A stretch of DNA of 64,000 nt from Bryoerythrophyllum caledonicum (Eukaryota; Streptophyta; Bryopsida; Pottiales; Pottiaceae), in the NCBI GenBank assembly GCA_963971425.1, contig OZ020515.1, positions 4,208,678 through 4,272,677 of the forward strand, read 5' to 3'. Position 1 is the first letter of the stretch, and every line of letters starts with the position of its first letter. A program made the translations under genes and the position numbers. This document shows positions 22,960 through 35,250 of the stretch, in pieces. The notes beneath the pieces are model-generated. The model was not told the origin of the DNA. It did no database searches and worked only from the letters and a program-made list of their open reading frames with translations.

Positions 22960-24380
22960 TCAATATAGCAACTTGTGTGCCACTTAGGAGGTAACCCTAG
23001 CATTAGTTTTAAGATACCGTGGTGGTTCCCAACGCCCATCTCCTAAGTTCTAATTTCTCCATATACATTAAAAATATTTGTAACGCATTACCTATAGAAA
23101 GAAAATTACTCACAATTCATCCATCCTCTAAAAAAGGTTAATTTTTACAACCCACACCCAAAAGTGTAGACCAATGAAAATAGAGACCACATCCACACCG
23201 AACATGAGACCACCTCCTTGTTATTAGGCAATCACACCAATGCAAGCCATGTTTCCTCACACTTGGTTACATTCCTCCACACGTGACAAATCCTCTGACT
23301 TTTAAGTAGGATACAAATCGGGAGTCTCCAACATCACGTTTATTCCAATTGATACGTGACAAACCCTGTGACTTCTAAAGTAGGATACACATTGGGGGAT
23401 CTCCAACTTCACGTTTATTCCTTTTGAGATATGTATTCATAATTCATGGTTACATGCGAAAGGTGCAAATCCAATTCCAACTGAAAAAAGAAGAAGAAAG
23501 GTGTGTCTCGGGGCGGGCACGACGCACCACATGCTCAACCACAGTCCATCTCATTGCTCCACACGCTCCTGGCATGCCTTCACATTCTTGCTTGGACGTA
23601 AATCATTTTTTCCCAAAAAATTTTTCACGCTTCACTGACGATGCACGGTCAAACAATGATCACGGAGATCTCTCGTTGCAACCGTTGGGTGACATTTTCC
23701 AAGGTAAAAGGCCTTTGTGGATGACATCTTCATCCCCCAAACCCATGCATTCCGCAGTTGTTGATCAAACCCCAACAACCCCTCAAACCAGTAACCACCC
23801 AGTTCATCCACATAATCCCCCCACATACTCGTAGTAAATTATCACCGTCGAAACGAGGTCTCACGCATGGACACGATATCGGGCCGGGACATGGTCTCAT
23901 GCCGGGACATGGTATTGTGTTGGGACAAGGTCTCGAGGGAGCGTCCTTGCCTCATCGGGGAGGACGGGAATCTACACTTCGTAACACCCGGATGATACCC
24001 GCCGCATGTCATGGCAGAGTATCACCTGACCTGGACTTGTCTGAATGAAATGCATGTAGAGGCCTGATTCCGTTGCAAGTGAGTAGACGACCGCCGATAC
24101 CCTTCCGCTATCTGCCAATGCCATCTTGATACCTCGTGACACCTTCACCATACCCGGGACACCGGTGAGATACCCGCCGTGTATAAAGGCGTAGTATCAT
24201 CTAAACTCGTCCATGCACTGATTTTTACGGTAGATACTCATGTAATACCGGTTCGATACCCCGGATACCAGGCATGGTATCGACGTCGTCTTCCTCGATG
24301 GGCAGCTCCTGATAAAAGAGGCCTGATTTTGCTGGCGACCACGACTTATTAGCTCTTCTTTCGTTCTTTTTTTCCGTTTG
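22960..24380. other. Spacer with GATACCCG motifs before ATP synthase d
   Basis: Near 23288-23420 a block is duplicated (ACGTGACAAA...CTCCAAC...CACGTTTATTCC). From 23870 to 24270 short GGGACATGG and GATACCCGCC-type motifs repeat. A 5' UTR intron probably ends at 24383 (TTTGCAG|GTTCTG). Confidence 0.5.
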
Positions 24381-24394
24381 CAGGTTCTGTGAGG

Positions 24395-25953
24395 ATGAGC
24401 CAGGGCGCGTCCAAGGTCGGGCGGGCGATCGACTGGGACTACCTCAACAAGGTGGTGAGGTCGGCGGATGGCGTGCGGGACCTGCAGGCGCTGCGCCGCG
24501 CCTACGACGACGTCGCGGCCACCATCCAGGACAAGTTCAACATGGTAAGTGGATCGCTGCATTGAATCTTGGACTCTTAGGGTTACATCAGTTAGAGTTA
24601 CGACGCTACTGGAAGAAAGCCTGATAACCGTGTATGAAAAAGAAGTTCGTTTTGATAAAATGCAGTGGTTTACAGAAACCATGAACAGAAGCTGAAAATC
24701 GGGCGGGAGAGTGTAGTTCGTTTTTTTCGTTGAGGTGGTGTTCTTGGAAGGATGTTTTGGTGTAGGGAGATGATTTTGTTGACCTGAGTTTTCTCTTTCT
24801 GGTTCTTGTGATATGTTTCTTGGAGTAGGTTTCTGGACAGTTTCTTTATCATCTTGGCAGTTAGGAACTTGTCCTCTCTTCTCATAGAAAGGCGTTGTTT
24901 TAAACATTTGCGTTTGAATGAGGAGTTGTTTCCTTGTAATATATTCTTTTTCAGAGGTGAGGATTGGGGCATCTGTCTGTCGGAACAAGGAATTGACCTT
25001 CTTGTTTGCAAATGCAGAGACCTCAGAGTATCGACTGGGACTTTTACAAGGAGAAGCTGGGCCCTGGAATTGTGACGATTTTTGAAAATTCAGTCAATTG
25101 TAAGTAGACCTCAATTATTACGCAACGCACAATCTTGTTTTAAGGAAATTAGCCTTTTCATGAGATCAGGGTGCACTTTTGATTAATTTCATAGTCTCGT
25201 GGCCATTTGTTACCAATTATTCTTCTCTTGCTTGGGATGTTTGATATCCTCGGATGAGAGACATATCATCTGAAATATTATTGTAGCTCTTGACAAGGAG
25301 GTGCCTAATTATGAGTGCGAGTACACAGAAGATTACAGAGCAAAGCACCGTTCTTTGGTATCATCCTCTGAACACCTTGTATCTATTTCTTGTCAGAATC
25401 GGAGTATGTTTTAGAGTTATTTGTATGGTGAGTTGAATATATCATGAAATATGACCTCTATTCTGGTTTAGAACTATTAAAATTTGCTCTACATTTCTAA
25501 AATCAGCTCAAAAAAGAAGAAATGACATTTGTCATTTATGGGTTGATAAAACCTTGGATGACTACAAATAATTCAACTCGTTTGCCTTGGATTCAGTTGA
25601 TGAAGGCTTCTGAGAAGGAAGAGCAATCCAGGAAAAAGATCATCGCTATTGACAAGGAACTCGAGAGAATTGGAGAGGAAAAGGTATTAGTATCAAACTC
25701 AATGCACTACTAGAAAGATGGTATAAGACACCTAGCTCTGGTACAAATTGCTAGCATCCTTGGTCGTCCTCTCATACCATCTTAGACAGAGAAGAACTAA
25801 ATATCTGAACATTTATCAGACCTAACACTAATGAAGATTATCTTTCGTTTCCAGGAGGGCTTGGCCACAATCACAGTGGATGAATATTATTCCAAGCATC
25901 CAGAAGTTGGAGCCAAAATCGATGATGAGATTAGAAACCACATCTGGGAATAG
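24395..25953 (+). CDS. ATPQ: Mitochondrial ATP synthase subunit d
   Basis: Subunit d is part of the peripheral stalk that holds F1 to Fo in the mitochondrial ATP synthase. Exons: 24395-24544, 25018-25099, 25287-25357, 25597-25683 and 25855-25953, 162 residues, close to the plant protein. Landmarks are AIDWDYLNKVV near the N-terminus, PQSIDWDFYKEKLGPGIV, a Lys/Glu-rich helix (KASEKEEQSRKKI), and TVDEYYSKHPEVGAKIDDEI at the end, all in the plant subunit d order. There is no long presequence, as usual for this subunit. The acceptor at 24383 implies a leader intron. The gene faces bL25m tail to tail. Confidence 0.93.
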
Positions 25954-26646
25954 AGGCCTGCCAAAAAGGACTTCACAATTCAGCATTAATTACTGTTACT
26001 GGTTCAGAAGTGTCTATCCTCTAAAGAAGGTAGTAGTCTTATTCCAATGATCTCTACCCTATGAATATAAGCTTAGTGGAGAGAAAGAATGGACGCAAGA
26101 TTTACGTCAGTCTCTATTGAACACTACAGTTCATCTTTCTTTCAGTTCTTCGATTCTAATACAAGACTTTAAGAACTTGTCATTGTTTTGGATTCAACTC
26201 TGCACGATAACAGCTTCTCTGCATTCACAACTTGTGAGTCTTTGAGAACATGTGTAACTCAAGCATATACTTGCTCTCATTGCATCTCTCAAGACGTGAT
26301 ACTCACACTGAAACTTCATGCATGTCCACAAATGCTCTGACTTCCAGGAAACCCTAAACTCTCCCCATGTTCACCTTGAAGGAATCATACAAGGCAAAGC
26401 GCCTGCAAAGCCTGAAACACTCCACACAATAGATGCTTCACTCACTTCGAGATGCAGTCTAAAGGAAGTCTGTTCGCTAGATTAGGGTTTTCAGGTTTAG
26501 GGTTTGGTGAAATCTATCCAGCATCTGTTCAGGACAATCTATCCAACTTCGGTCCCTCTCGATTTCATAACTAGCAAAATTGGCGGAGATGATGGACAAC
26601 TAGTCTGGAGAGGAGATTCAGTGAGGAGGAGATGCTACACCTCGAA
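25954..26646. other. Convergent intergenic region
   Basis: Holds the 3' ends of ATP synthase d (+) and bL25m (-). TTAGGGTTTTCAGGTTTAGG and another AGGGTTT lie near 26484-26510. No gene is seen. Confidence 0.5.
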
Positions 26647-27480
26647 TTACGAAGCGGCTGCAGCTTCCGCGGCGGCGGCGGAGGTTCGCGATCCCATGAC
26701 CTTGCAGACAGGGAGCGAGCTGTCGCGCTTCAGGAGGCTAATCCCGGGCGCGACCTTCAAATCCTGTAACAAGATCTTCTGGCCCATGTCCAGAGAGCTG
26801 AGGTCGACCTCAATCCCGGCGGGAATGGCGTCTCCAGGGCACTGGTACTGCACCGTGCGCATCATGGTGTAGATGTAGCCGCCCTTGCGGATGCCCGGGC
26901 ACGCGTCCTCGCCGATGAAGATGAGCGGCACGTCCACCTTGAGGAGCGAGCTCGGCGGCGCGCGGATGAACGTGACGTTCATCAGCTCGTCGGTCCCGGC
27001 GTGGAAGTGGATCGATCGCGGCAGCACGCGCACGCGCTCGAGCGTCGTCGCCCCTTGCTCGTCGCGGACCTCGAGGTCGAAAGTCGTGGACAGGAACACG
27101 CTCTTGCCCAGGCGCTTGACCAGCCGCTCGATCTGCTTCGTCTCCACCGAGATGAGCCGCTTGTCGCCCCCGAGGTGCCCGTTCTCCTGCGAGAACACGA
27201 CACTCGGCGCGCGCCCCGCCCGCCGCGCCTTCTTGCTCACGACCTTCCCCGAGCCCTGCCGCGGCAGCGCCGCGATCACCTCCTCCGGCTTCTCCTCCTC
27301 CTTCGGGAACACCGATTCCGCGGCGAGGGAGTACCGCCGGGGGAACCAGAGACCGACGGGCTCCCGGGTCAGCGCTGCTGCTCCGGGCTGCTGCGGCGGC
27401 GATGATGGCGCGGGGAGAGATGCTATGTTGCGGACGCGGGCCAGGGTGCGCCACAGGCGCGCTCCGCGAGCGCCTAACAT
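26647..27480 (-). CDS. bL25-family ribosomal protein, probably mitochondrial
   Basis: A bL25/TL5-type protein that binds the 5S rRNA region of bacterial-type ribosomes. Single exon of 277 residues from the ATG at 27480, giving MLGARGARLWRTLARVRNIA, an Arg-rich presequence that fits mitochondrial import. An upstream in-frame Met at 27531 is possible. The L25 domain follows the KRLGKSVFLSTTFDLEV region, and the C-terminal beta domain includes VDVPLIFIGEDACPG and VDLSSLDMGQKILLQDLKV, typical of the TL5 group. The end has an Ala tract. A telo-box lies just upstream. The mitochondrial rather than plastid location is inferred from the presequence. Confidence 0.85.
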   Translation of the reverse strand: MLGARGARLWRTLARVRNIASLPAPSSPPQQPGAAALTREPVGLWFPRRYSLAAESVFPKEEEKPEEVIAALPRQGSGKVVSKKARRAGRAPSVVFSQENGHLGGDKRLISVETKQIERLVKRLGKSVFLSTTFDLEVRDEQGATTLERVRVLPRSIHFHAGTDELMNVTFIRAPPSSLLKVDVPLIFIGEDACPGIRKGGYIYTMMRTVQYQCPGDAIPAGIEVDLSSLDMGQKILLQDLKVAPGISLLKRDSSLPVCKVMGSRTSAAAAEAAAAS

Positions 27481-27547
27481 GACAGAGGATGCAGACGCTC
27501 GCGCGGTGGTGTGGAGTGGTGGACGCCTCACGCCCTTGCCATCGCCA

Positions 27548-27566
27548 TCGCCAGGGTTTAGGGTTT
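27548..27566 (-). promoter_or_regulatory. Telo-box (AAACCCTAAACCCT) upstream of bL25m
   Basis: On the minus strand AAACCCTAAACCCTG sits about 70 bp upstream of the bL25m start. Telo-boxes are common in plant promoters of ribosomal-protein genes. Function here is inferred from motif and place. Confidence 0.6.
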
Positions 27567-27761
27567 AAGGAGCATGTCTCTCTCTCTCGGTCTCTCTTTC
27601 TCTGCCCATTCGAGTCGCTAACCGTATTGTTTCCTGGGTTTCATTAGCTGCTGCCCATTTGAGAGAGACGAAAGGATGAATGTTTTCTGTCCAAACCTTT
27701 TCTGTCCAAATTTTAGAACGGAGCTTTAAAGTAATAACTTCTTCCTTATATATTTTTCTTA

Positions 27762-29608
27762 TTAACCCCTTAAAAAGGACGAGTGGCCCAGAGGTGGTCA
27801 CTTTTGGAGTAATTTGCAAATTTCTAGCATTCTTGGCCATTACTATAGAAATTCCTTGGAGGAAGATTGGAGTGAACCCTAGCTTTAGGTGAAAAAGCTA
27901 GTTGATGACTCTTAATGTTGTGAGAGTATTTAATTTTGTATATGAATATATAATTACTATTGAATTTGCATATGTATAGTCTTGTGTGACTTGAGTCACA
28001 TGTATAATTGCAATAATATGCGATCTTCATTGACTAAATTTGACATTGTGTTGTGTAAAATGCAAGTGCATGCATTAGGTATTAATTGTGGATAAAATTC
28101 CTATGCATGAATGCATTGTGTATTTATTCTTCATGGAATAAGTTAGGGAAATACCTTAACCACTAAGGTCGTGTGTGTGACCTTGTGTGTGTTGGAGTGT
28201 TAATCATAAGTGTGAAGATTAATGGAGATGATATGAAATTAAGTGACTTAATGCATGTGGAGTGTGATGCATAAGTACTTAAAAGGATTTCAAGTGTGAG
28301 TGAACATAACTTGAGTATCTTAAGAATAAGAGTGGAGTTCTTATTCATGTTAATGCAATCTATGCAATAATCATCAAGTGTGGCATACCTTGATGCATGG
28401 CAAGAGTGTCATATTATGCATACAAATAATTAGCATTAAGTCTAGCCTTAAAAGAAGGGATTCTGTAAGGTAGGCAAATTTGTGAATATTTAAAGAATCT
28501 ATCATAAGAGAGAAAGTAAAGAACAAATCGTTAAGAAAGACTTAAGAAAAGAACATAGAAACTTAAGAATCTTAAGTCCAAGTTTGGATAACATAAGCTT
28601 TATGAAGATTAAAACCTTAAGTACCAGTAGATCCTTAAGTTTAAGGGCTTGGACTTAAAGGTGTGTATGAGTGAGAACATGGGAAATCATTTGCATTCTG
28701 CGAGATGCACTCTATGTTTTGGTAGTCTTAAGATGGAAACTTAAGAACACTGTAAGGCTGATTTGGTCTAGACTAGGCAGGTTCTTAAGGGATCAGTCCT
28801 AAGTAAGTGTATGAGTGCATAAGAACTAAAGACCAGAGGTTGTGTCCTTAAGAACAGAGAATCGATCATGAGTGAAGTCTTAAGTAACAGTCATATATCT
28901 TAAAGACTAAGGGGTAAGGTTTATGAAAGATAAGTGAAAGTGTAGAACACTATAGTTTTAAAAGATTAATTGTGGATGAGAGAACTTAAGTGGAGACTTA
29001 AGAGATAAACTCCTTAAGACTTAAGGTAACCTGTATGTGTGATTTTTTGAGACTAACCCTTGTCTTAAGTACGTGATCACGTGGAACGAGTGGACAGACG
29101 TGAAAAGTGGAGCGATTTGCATGAGGTAAGATTTTGAATTCTTAAAGGCTGTAATTAAGGAACCCATGCAATGAGACTTAATGGAATCTTCCATTAGCCC
29201 AGTGTGGCATGTATTTAAGAATTAGTGGCATAAGCACAATCTTAAAAGGACTAATGTTCCTTCTTAAGGCACGAGAGATCCTTTGGGGTTAGACCTTGTG
29301 GGTGGATTCCTTAAGAGTGATGCTAATAGCCCTAATTTCCTAAAATATAGATAGATAGCCTTAAGAATTAACCAAGAAGATAGCTTTAACTACACAATTA
29401 ATCTCCAATTACTTAAAACTAGGCGTATGATCATCCCCATAACGAATCCTATGAGGTGTGGGTACACTTGGGTGTTTTCTTAGAGCGGTGAAAAATCACT
29501 CTACATACAATAAAAATTTCCAAAGAGGAATGTTGGAAATTGACACCATAGGAACCTAACCAAACTTTTCAAAAGCCCATTTTTGACATTTGGTCCTTTA
29601 GGGGTTAA
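27762..29608. mobile_element. Possible 1.85-kb TTAA-ended element with CTTAAG-rich interior
   Basis: Left TTAACCCCTTAAAAAGGAC at 27762 and right GGTCCTTTAGGGGTTAA ending at 29608 are imperfect inverted repeats, each at a TTAA. The same terminus marks the elements at 53-54 kb. The interior has no coding sequence but carries about 19 CTTAAG sites between 28319 and 29365. Pairing of these two ends is plausible but unproven. Confidence 0.45.
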
Positions 29609-29720
29609 AAGACTATGAAGCTCTTCTATTAGATTAGAAGAAAAAAACGTAGTAAAAAGAAGGTATCTTATTGAAACTTTGCGTGACTTAAAAATAAATG
29701 ATTATCAATTTTAGTGCACT

Positions 29721-31422
29721 CTAATCTGAATCTCGACTAGTACAATCACTATCACTATTACTATCATTATCACTTTCGGAGCTAACATCAAGCTCCTCTT
29801 GAATACTCTCTTTGGAATGAACCAGCTTTCTCTCTCTTCTTGGTTGTGATTCTAATATTTTACTTGCTAATCTACGAGTTCTTGGTTTTTTGTTGCGACT
29901 TTTCTTCCAATTGGTCACTAGACGGTCCAACTCCCACAAAGCTTCAACATCAATGTCGTCTATTTCAAAGGCAAATTCATTGTTGCTATTAGTCTCAAAT
30001 TCGTTATTGTGTTCCTTTAGGATGTCCAATGCTCTTGTCACTCTTTCATAAGGAAGAGCTCCAATATCGCTCGCCAATTTCTCTTTCTCGTCCTCGGTCA
30101 TAGGCCTCTTATAAGTGTCAAAGCGCTTGGGTTTGGGTTCTCTCAGAGGAGAAATGTTTTTAACAGTCCTAGGACTCTTATTGCGCATGGGAGTAAATTC
30201 CTTTGGAGGAGAAGAAGAACTCCTGTCTCCAGGAGAGGTCGGCATGAATAAAGTGGTTGTTTGTTCCATCGCTAAGTTGACTTTTGGAGGCGAAAGCTTA
30301 TTACTTGTTGCAGGCAATAATTCATTTGTGAAATTATTATTTTCCACAATTATAGGCCCCTGCGCACATTCAAAGACTTTTGGTTCAAGTTCTACTGTAA
30401 TAAATTTTTTGGTTATAACTTATAATCTGGTCCGGCTACATAAACTACAATAATAAACACATTTAATTACAACAATGATTACATTTAATTACACTTGTAG
30501 ATAGATGAAATAGAAAGGCTTGTTGCACTCAAAAAAACAATTCAAATACTGAATTTTTGTCCTACTATTATTATTAACAAAATAAAAATGAATAAAACCT
30601 CAAAAGTAAAAATGAAGCAATATTCCATTTATTTCATATAAATCTCAACATATGAGATATCAAATTAAGACGTACCTTGGATTGTGCAGTAGATGCAACA
30701 TTTTCCTCATTTTTACTTTTTTTACGTGGTACATGTTTAGCTGAACCTTTCTTCCATTGATATTCAAATAACCTTTGTAATTTTTTTGCGGCTATATGCA
30801 CATAGTGTTTAGCACGATTATATTTCATAGCATTTGCAAACGTCCATCTTACATCTTCAGCAAACTCTTCTCGACTTGTGTATATATGAGCTTCCAATTT
30901 TTGACGTATCGTACCAAGATCCATTGGGTGTTGTATGATGGAATGATAATCAGGTATCTCTAGTTTTACAGCATCAACCGGTTCATTGAACATTGGTGCA
31001 TGTTCATGACTCATCAACTTTTCCACTATTTCCAAACATTCCTCCATTTTCATGTCAAATGGCTCCACATTTGGATCTAGACTCTTCCTTTTCTTCCACG
31101 TACCAAGATTTTCTGTAGATGATATATCATCATGCTTTATGGGGTCATGGTAAATGGATTCATGGCTAATGGCGTCATGGTTGATGGCGTCATGGCTAAT
31201 GGCGTCATGGTTTATGGGATTTAGGATTGAGAGCGAAGGCTTTGTTTTGGAAATGACTAGTTTTAAACAATTTTCATCATTGTTTTTGAAAGATATTTGT
31301 AATTGTGGACCTCGAATGGTGCTACGGGAAAATTTTGAATTTATTCTACTCAAAATTGTTAGATCCGAATCCAACATTTTGTTGAGAATTGTCCATGTTG
31401 TATCCAAATCCATATTTGACAT
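29721..31422 (-). CDS. GTE-type bromodomain-NET protein
   Basis: A BET-like plant chromatin reader: the bromodomain binds acetyl-lysine and the NET domain recruits partners. Two exons, 31422-30676 and 30359-29721, 461 residues; the in-frame acceptor TGTGCGCAG|GGG keeps phase. The N-terminal half holds a five-residue repeat (HDAIS-like). The bromodomain spans roughly residues 125-215, with FNEPVDAVKLEIPDYHSII, HPMDLGTI and NAMKYNRAKHYVH; the usual Asn acetyl-lysine contact fits the Asn of YNR. The NET domain follows KRPMTEDEKEKLASDIGALP in exon 2, and the C-terminus is an acidic Ser/Asp tail. The gene is AT-rich compared with its neighbours. It is shorter than most GTE proteins and could be a diverged family member. 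Confidence 0.85.
31130..31215 (-). repeat. 15-bp coding repeat in the GTE gene
   Basis: GGCGTCATGGCTAAT-like 15-bp units are repeated about six times, encoding runs of HDAIN/HDAIS-type pentapeptides ahead of the bromodomain. Confidence 0.8.
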
Positions 31423-31837
31423 ATATGTTTACTAGTAAAGTAAAACCATGGGTGACAAAATAAAACTAGGGATAAAATCTAGCATATATTTTGGAATTTG
31501 TTAATTGGTAGATATCCGATATTATATTGTGCCGTATATAAAGTAAAAGATTCAAAATATCAAAAATAAAATAAATAAATTTTAATTGAGTTGTAATATA
31601 CATTTATCCAAACTTTACTATCTTTATTATACATTATATAGGATGTTGAAATGAATTTTACTTTTAAAAGTGAAGATTTTATTTTGGACACTAAATCCTA
31701 AAAGTGTTCTAAAAGTAAAATACTTCTAAACTAAAGTTAAATCTATCTCCATTTCCATCACTTGAGACTATGCTTGTTGCATCCAAAACAACAGGGATCT
31801 ACACTTGTCTTTTGTCTACACTTGTCTCTTTTGGAAT

Positions 31838-32270
31838 AAAAGAGCAAGGCCAATAAAAGAGCAAGGCCAATACCTAGTGGTGGAAACCTCCAGGCGATAC
31901 CTTCTCCTCTAGGAAGTCGACATGTGGCATTTACTGTATTACTTTTACTTTACATACCTAGGCAACCCGGGTATCTAAAGTAAATAGCAGATATATGTTT
32001 ACTTTATTGGCAATTGTCCTTGGTCTGTTGGAGACAACCCGGGGTCAATTTGTAATAATCTACTACATATAATAAAAGAGGAGGGGCCAATACCCGGTCG
32101 GTACCGAAGCAATTTGTTGTCTCACGTAGTGATACCCGACCTACCTCAATATTGGCCTTCTTTGACATGTGGCAATAGCTGGGTAAAAGAGGAAGGGACA
32201 TACCCGGTGATGGAAACCGGGGATACCTAGGTGATACAAGCCGTAGGAGGCCGCAAAATGCCGCATTTAC
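31838..32270. repeat. Cluster of short repeats with TAAAAGAG...ATACCCGG
   Basis: AATAAAAGAGCAAGGCC is doubled at 31838-31875. Related copies near 32073 and 32172 continue into CCAATACCCGGT or ATACCCGGTGATGGAAACC. GATACC-type motifs recur throughout. It looks like pieces of one dispersed repeat. Confidence 0.6.
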
Positions 32271-35250
32271 TTTCATTGTTTATTTATTTTTATTTAGTTT
32301 TTTCGGCCCTCACGAAACAACTAGCAAAATATTTATTTTTTTGATAAACTATTTTTTTATATCACTAGTGTTAGAATTTCACCACGAACTCAAATCCGAA
32401 GACAAAATTCAAAAATAAGTAAAATTCCAGAAGTTGGATTTTTGACGTTTCAACTCTAGGGACTTCTGGAATTTCAGCTCAAAAACTAGCGGAATTAGGA
32501 GGTTCGGCGCGCAATTGGGTACCTGTTGGAATTTGGACCCTGTCGGCTTTGAGTCCCTTTTGCCCCCACGACCGCTCTCTAATGAAGCCTCTGACGCAGG
32601 TGACCTTGTAGCTCTCATAGCCCCCACGAAGCTCCCTCGCGCCTGCCACGTGGGCGTCGCCTACTCGTCCCCGAAATCGTGGATTGCCTCCCTTGACCGC
32701 TGGTCACGTCTGATGTTGCCCTTCGTCAAATCGGGAGGAATTAAATCTCCCACACGGCCCCGAGGTCGACTCTAGCTGTCCTCTCGCGCCGAGCAGTCAG
32801 CGCCTCAAGATGAAATCCCGACGTTTATGGATGTACGCATAGTCAATTCCGAATGAGAAACTCAACCGCTGGATGAAATGTCGGGGTATGTTCCAAACTC
32901 AGCGGCCTTCACCAAACAACTCCTCTCTTCTCCAGAACATCTCACGAGCCCAAACTCAAACGCTCTTCAAAATACAATCAACACTAGTGACTAACAATTG
33001 ATTTTGTAACCTACTCCTTCTCTAATCTTCCTATTTTGCACAAAATACCTCAACACAGAAATGGTGAAAAACTAAGAAGAAATGAGGGGTCTTTGTCAAG
33101 TGAATAGATAGCAAATCACTAAGTAGTCAAGCGTCTCGCACGCCACGAAGGGAGAATCAACGAGTGCAAGTAGTTGTAGAAGAATGCGGAGCCTTCACTA
33201 ATGAAATCACATCACTTACAAGCAAAGGAACTCACTAACACTCTCTAACCCACTCACAAAGTTTGACTTGACAAAGACGTCAAGGCAAGGACAAGTGCGG
33301 CGCTATACGCACACACGCGCAACCCTAAGTGGATGAAAGTCATCAACGGATGAATGTGGTGCGCCACCATACATCCCTAAACATAAACTAACATAGATTA
33401 GATTAATCTAACCTACGCTAACACCACGAGATGTGGTGTGGTCCTCGACGCCACATCCCGTGACAGTGAGGATGATCTACGCCGGTTAGGTCACGTGGAC
33501 TTGGTATTTGTCGGATGGCCTTGCTAAGGCCATTCACGGGCGAGCAGTGGACGTGGCTTGGATGATCCACGGTCGGGTCTCTTTGCGGATTTGCTCAGGC
33601 TCATCCGATGGTGGACTACCCACTGCCCGATTTTATATGGGCAATTATGTACTATGGCACTGTAAAGGCGCCAACGTCCACGCCGACAAATTACGCAACA
33701 AGTAGTTTGGCCCCTACCACGTTCAATATACGCTACCCAATAACACAGTGTTATTGGTTGATATCTTACATTTTGATCCTGGCCTTGTCATTGAAAACGT
33801 CAATAAACTCATGGCCTACCGTTATCCAAACAAGGCCCTACTGAGCCAGATACACCCTACCAAATCTAACAAGATGCAACGATGAGACGCGGCAATGTCC
33901 GACAAAGACGCGGCCATATCAAACTCAATTTCTCAACCAAGTATTCTAATGGCTGCCATTTAAGCGGTGCAACTGCCCACCAGCACCGCACATGCTCCTC
34001 CCCCCTTGATCTCGACCGTACACAATTATTACGGAAACTCTAATTCCAGCTCCATCAAGACCTTATTGAAGGACAAATTGGTGTTGATGTGATGGGCAAT
34101 TATGACATCTATTCGAAGCGTTGGGCATCATCCACCGCCAAACTCTCTCACCTCTACTACACCTACGCACCTATTGGTGGCGGCGCACATCCTTTACTCC
34201 CTTCATCTTCTCGCATATCTTTCTTCTCTTTTCTTCTCACCCACTATGGGAATCCATTCCCACACGGTTCCGGATATAGCCTTAAAATCCGGCTAGATAT
34301 AAAAATTACAAAAGATTAGTAAATAGAATATTATAGTAGGACACAAATAGGTAGAAATAGGAAATAAGGAATCTAGGTCCAACCGGAATCCTTAAACAAT
34401 GCTATTAGAGTACTTAGTATTAGTGCGGACGTCCAGAGAAATTCGGACAATTTTAGGGGAGATTCGGAATCCGGAACTGTCATCATGAAACAAACCTCAT
34501 CAGGCGGCCGTTTGTTCCTCAGGGCAACTCTAAGAGGAGATCCTTATGCAAGAAACCCCTTCGGTGTACCCACTGTGTAGACGATGCAGCAATTAGTCGC
34601 AATGAAATGTACCTACTCGTGCAACCTCCCAAGCCTGGTAGCATGTGTTGTCCTTAAAGGATTAAGCCCGTAAGGCCCAAAGTTTTCTTCACCCAAAAAA
34701 TTCATTGCTCGCAAATGGAAGTGGTACATGGAAATCTCAACGGTTGTAAGAATTTGTAGTACATTCATTGTATAGTCAACTCCCTCTACAACAACCCTGT
34801 TTGTTTACCATGATTTGCCCACTATTAAGAACGGTTGATATTCGAAGCAGTAGACATGGTTGATTATGGCCCTTACATGCATAGATGCCATGCTAGGTGG
34901 CTTTCAACATGATAGCTGTTGCTATTAGTATAAATTAGGGAGCAACTGTTTGTTCTGGACCCAAGCTGATTGTTATAATAAAATGGTTGTTGTAACAAAT
35001 GCTCTTGTGAAGGAAGATATGGATCAAATTTTGGCCTCATGAACTCATAATGTTTTAATTCAAAAAAATTGCTCTAGAACTTGGTTTTAGGCATTTAGAA
35101 CAAAGATACTATGAAGTGGATTTTTCAACTACAAAGTTGGAAACTTCATCACATGGAACAAGAAGAGCATATGATTCACACAGAAAAAAAAATCATGAAA
35201 AAAGAATGATGGACCTAGATTTATAGCGCATTCTGCAACGACAGTTGAAT
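32271..35250. other. Long spacer, no gene recognised
   Basis: Mixed composition: AT-rich to 32480, fairly GC-rich to about 34100, AT-rich after. Open frames here are short and unlike known proteins. It may hold worn transposon DNA, but I found no matching ends. Confidence 0.45.

Noticed and set aside
23424-24048. Open frames of 96-136 codons upstream of ATP synthase d
   Set aside because: No family resemblance, repeat-derived composition, and a leader intron acceptor lies downstream.
26810-27568. Long Arg/Ala-rich open frames on both strands over the bL25m gene
   Set aside because: Shadow frames of a GC-rich exon; only the 26647-27480 minus frame shows a protein family.
32367-33463. Possible solo LTR (starts TGTTAGAA, ends GTGACA)
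   Set aside because: Flanking 5-bp target duplications do not match and no second LTR, primer site or coding was seen.
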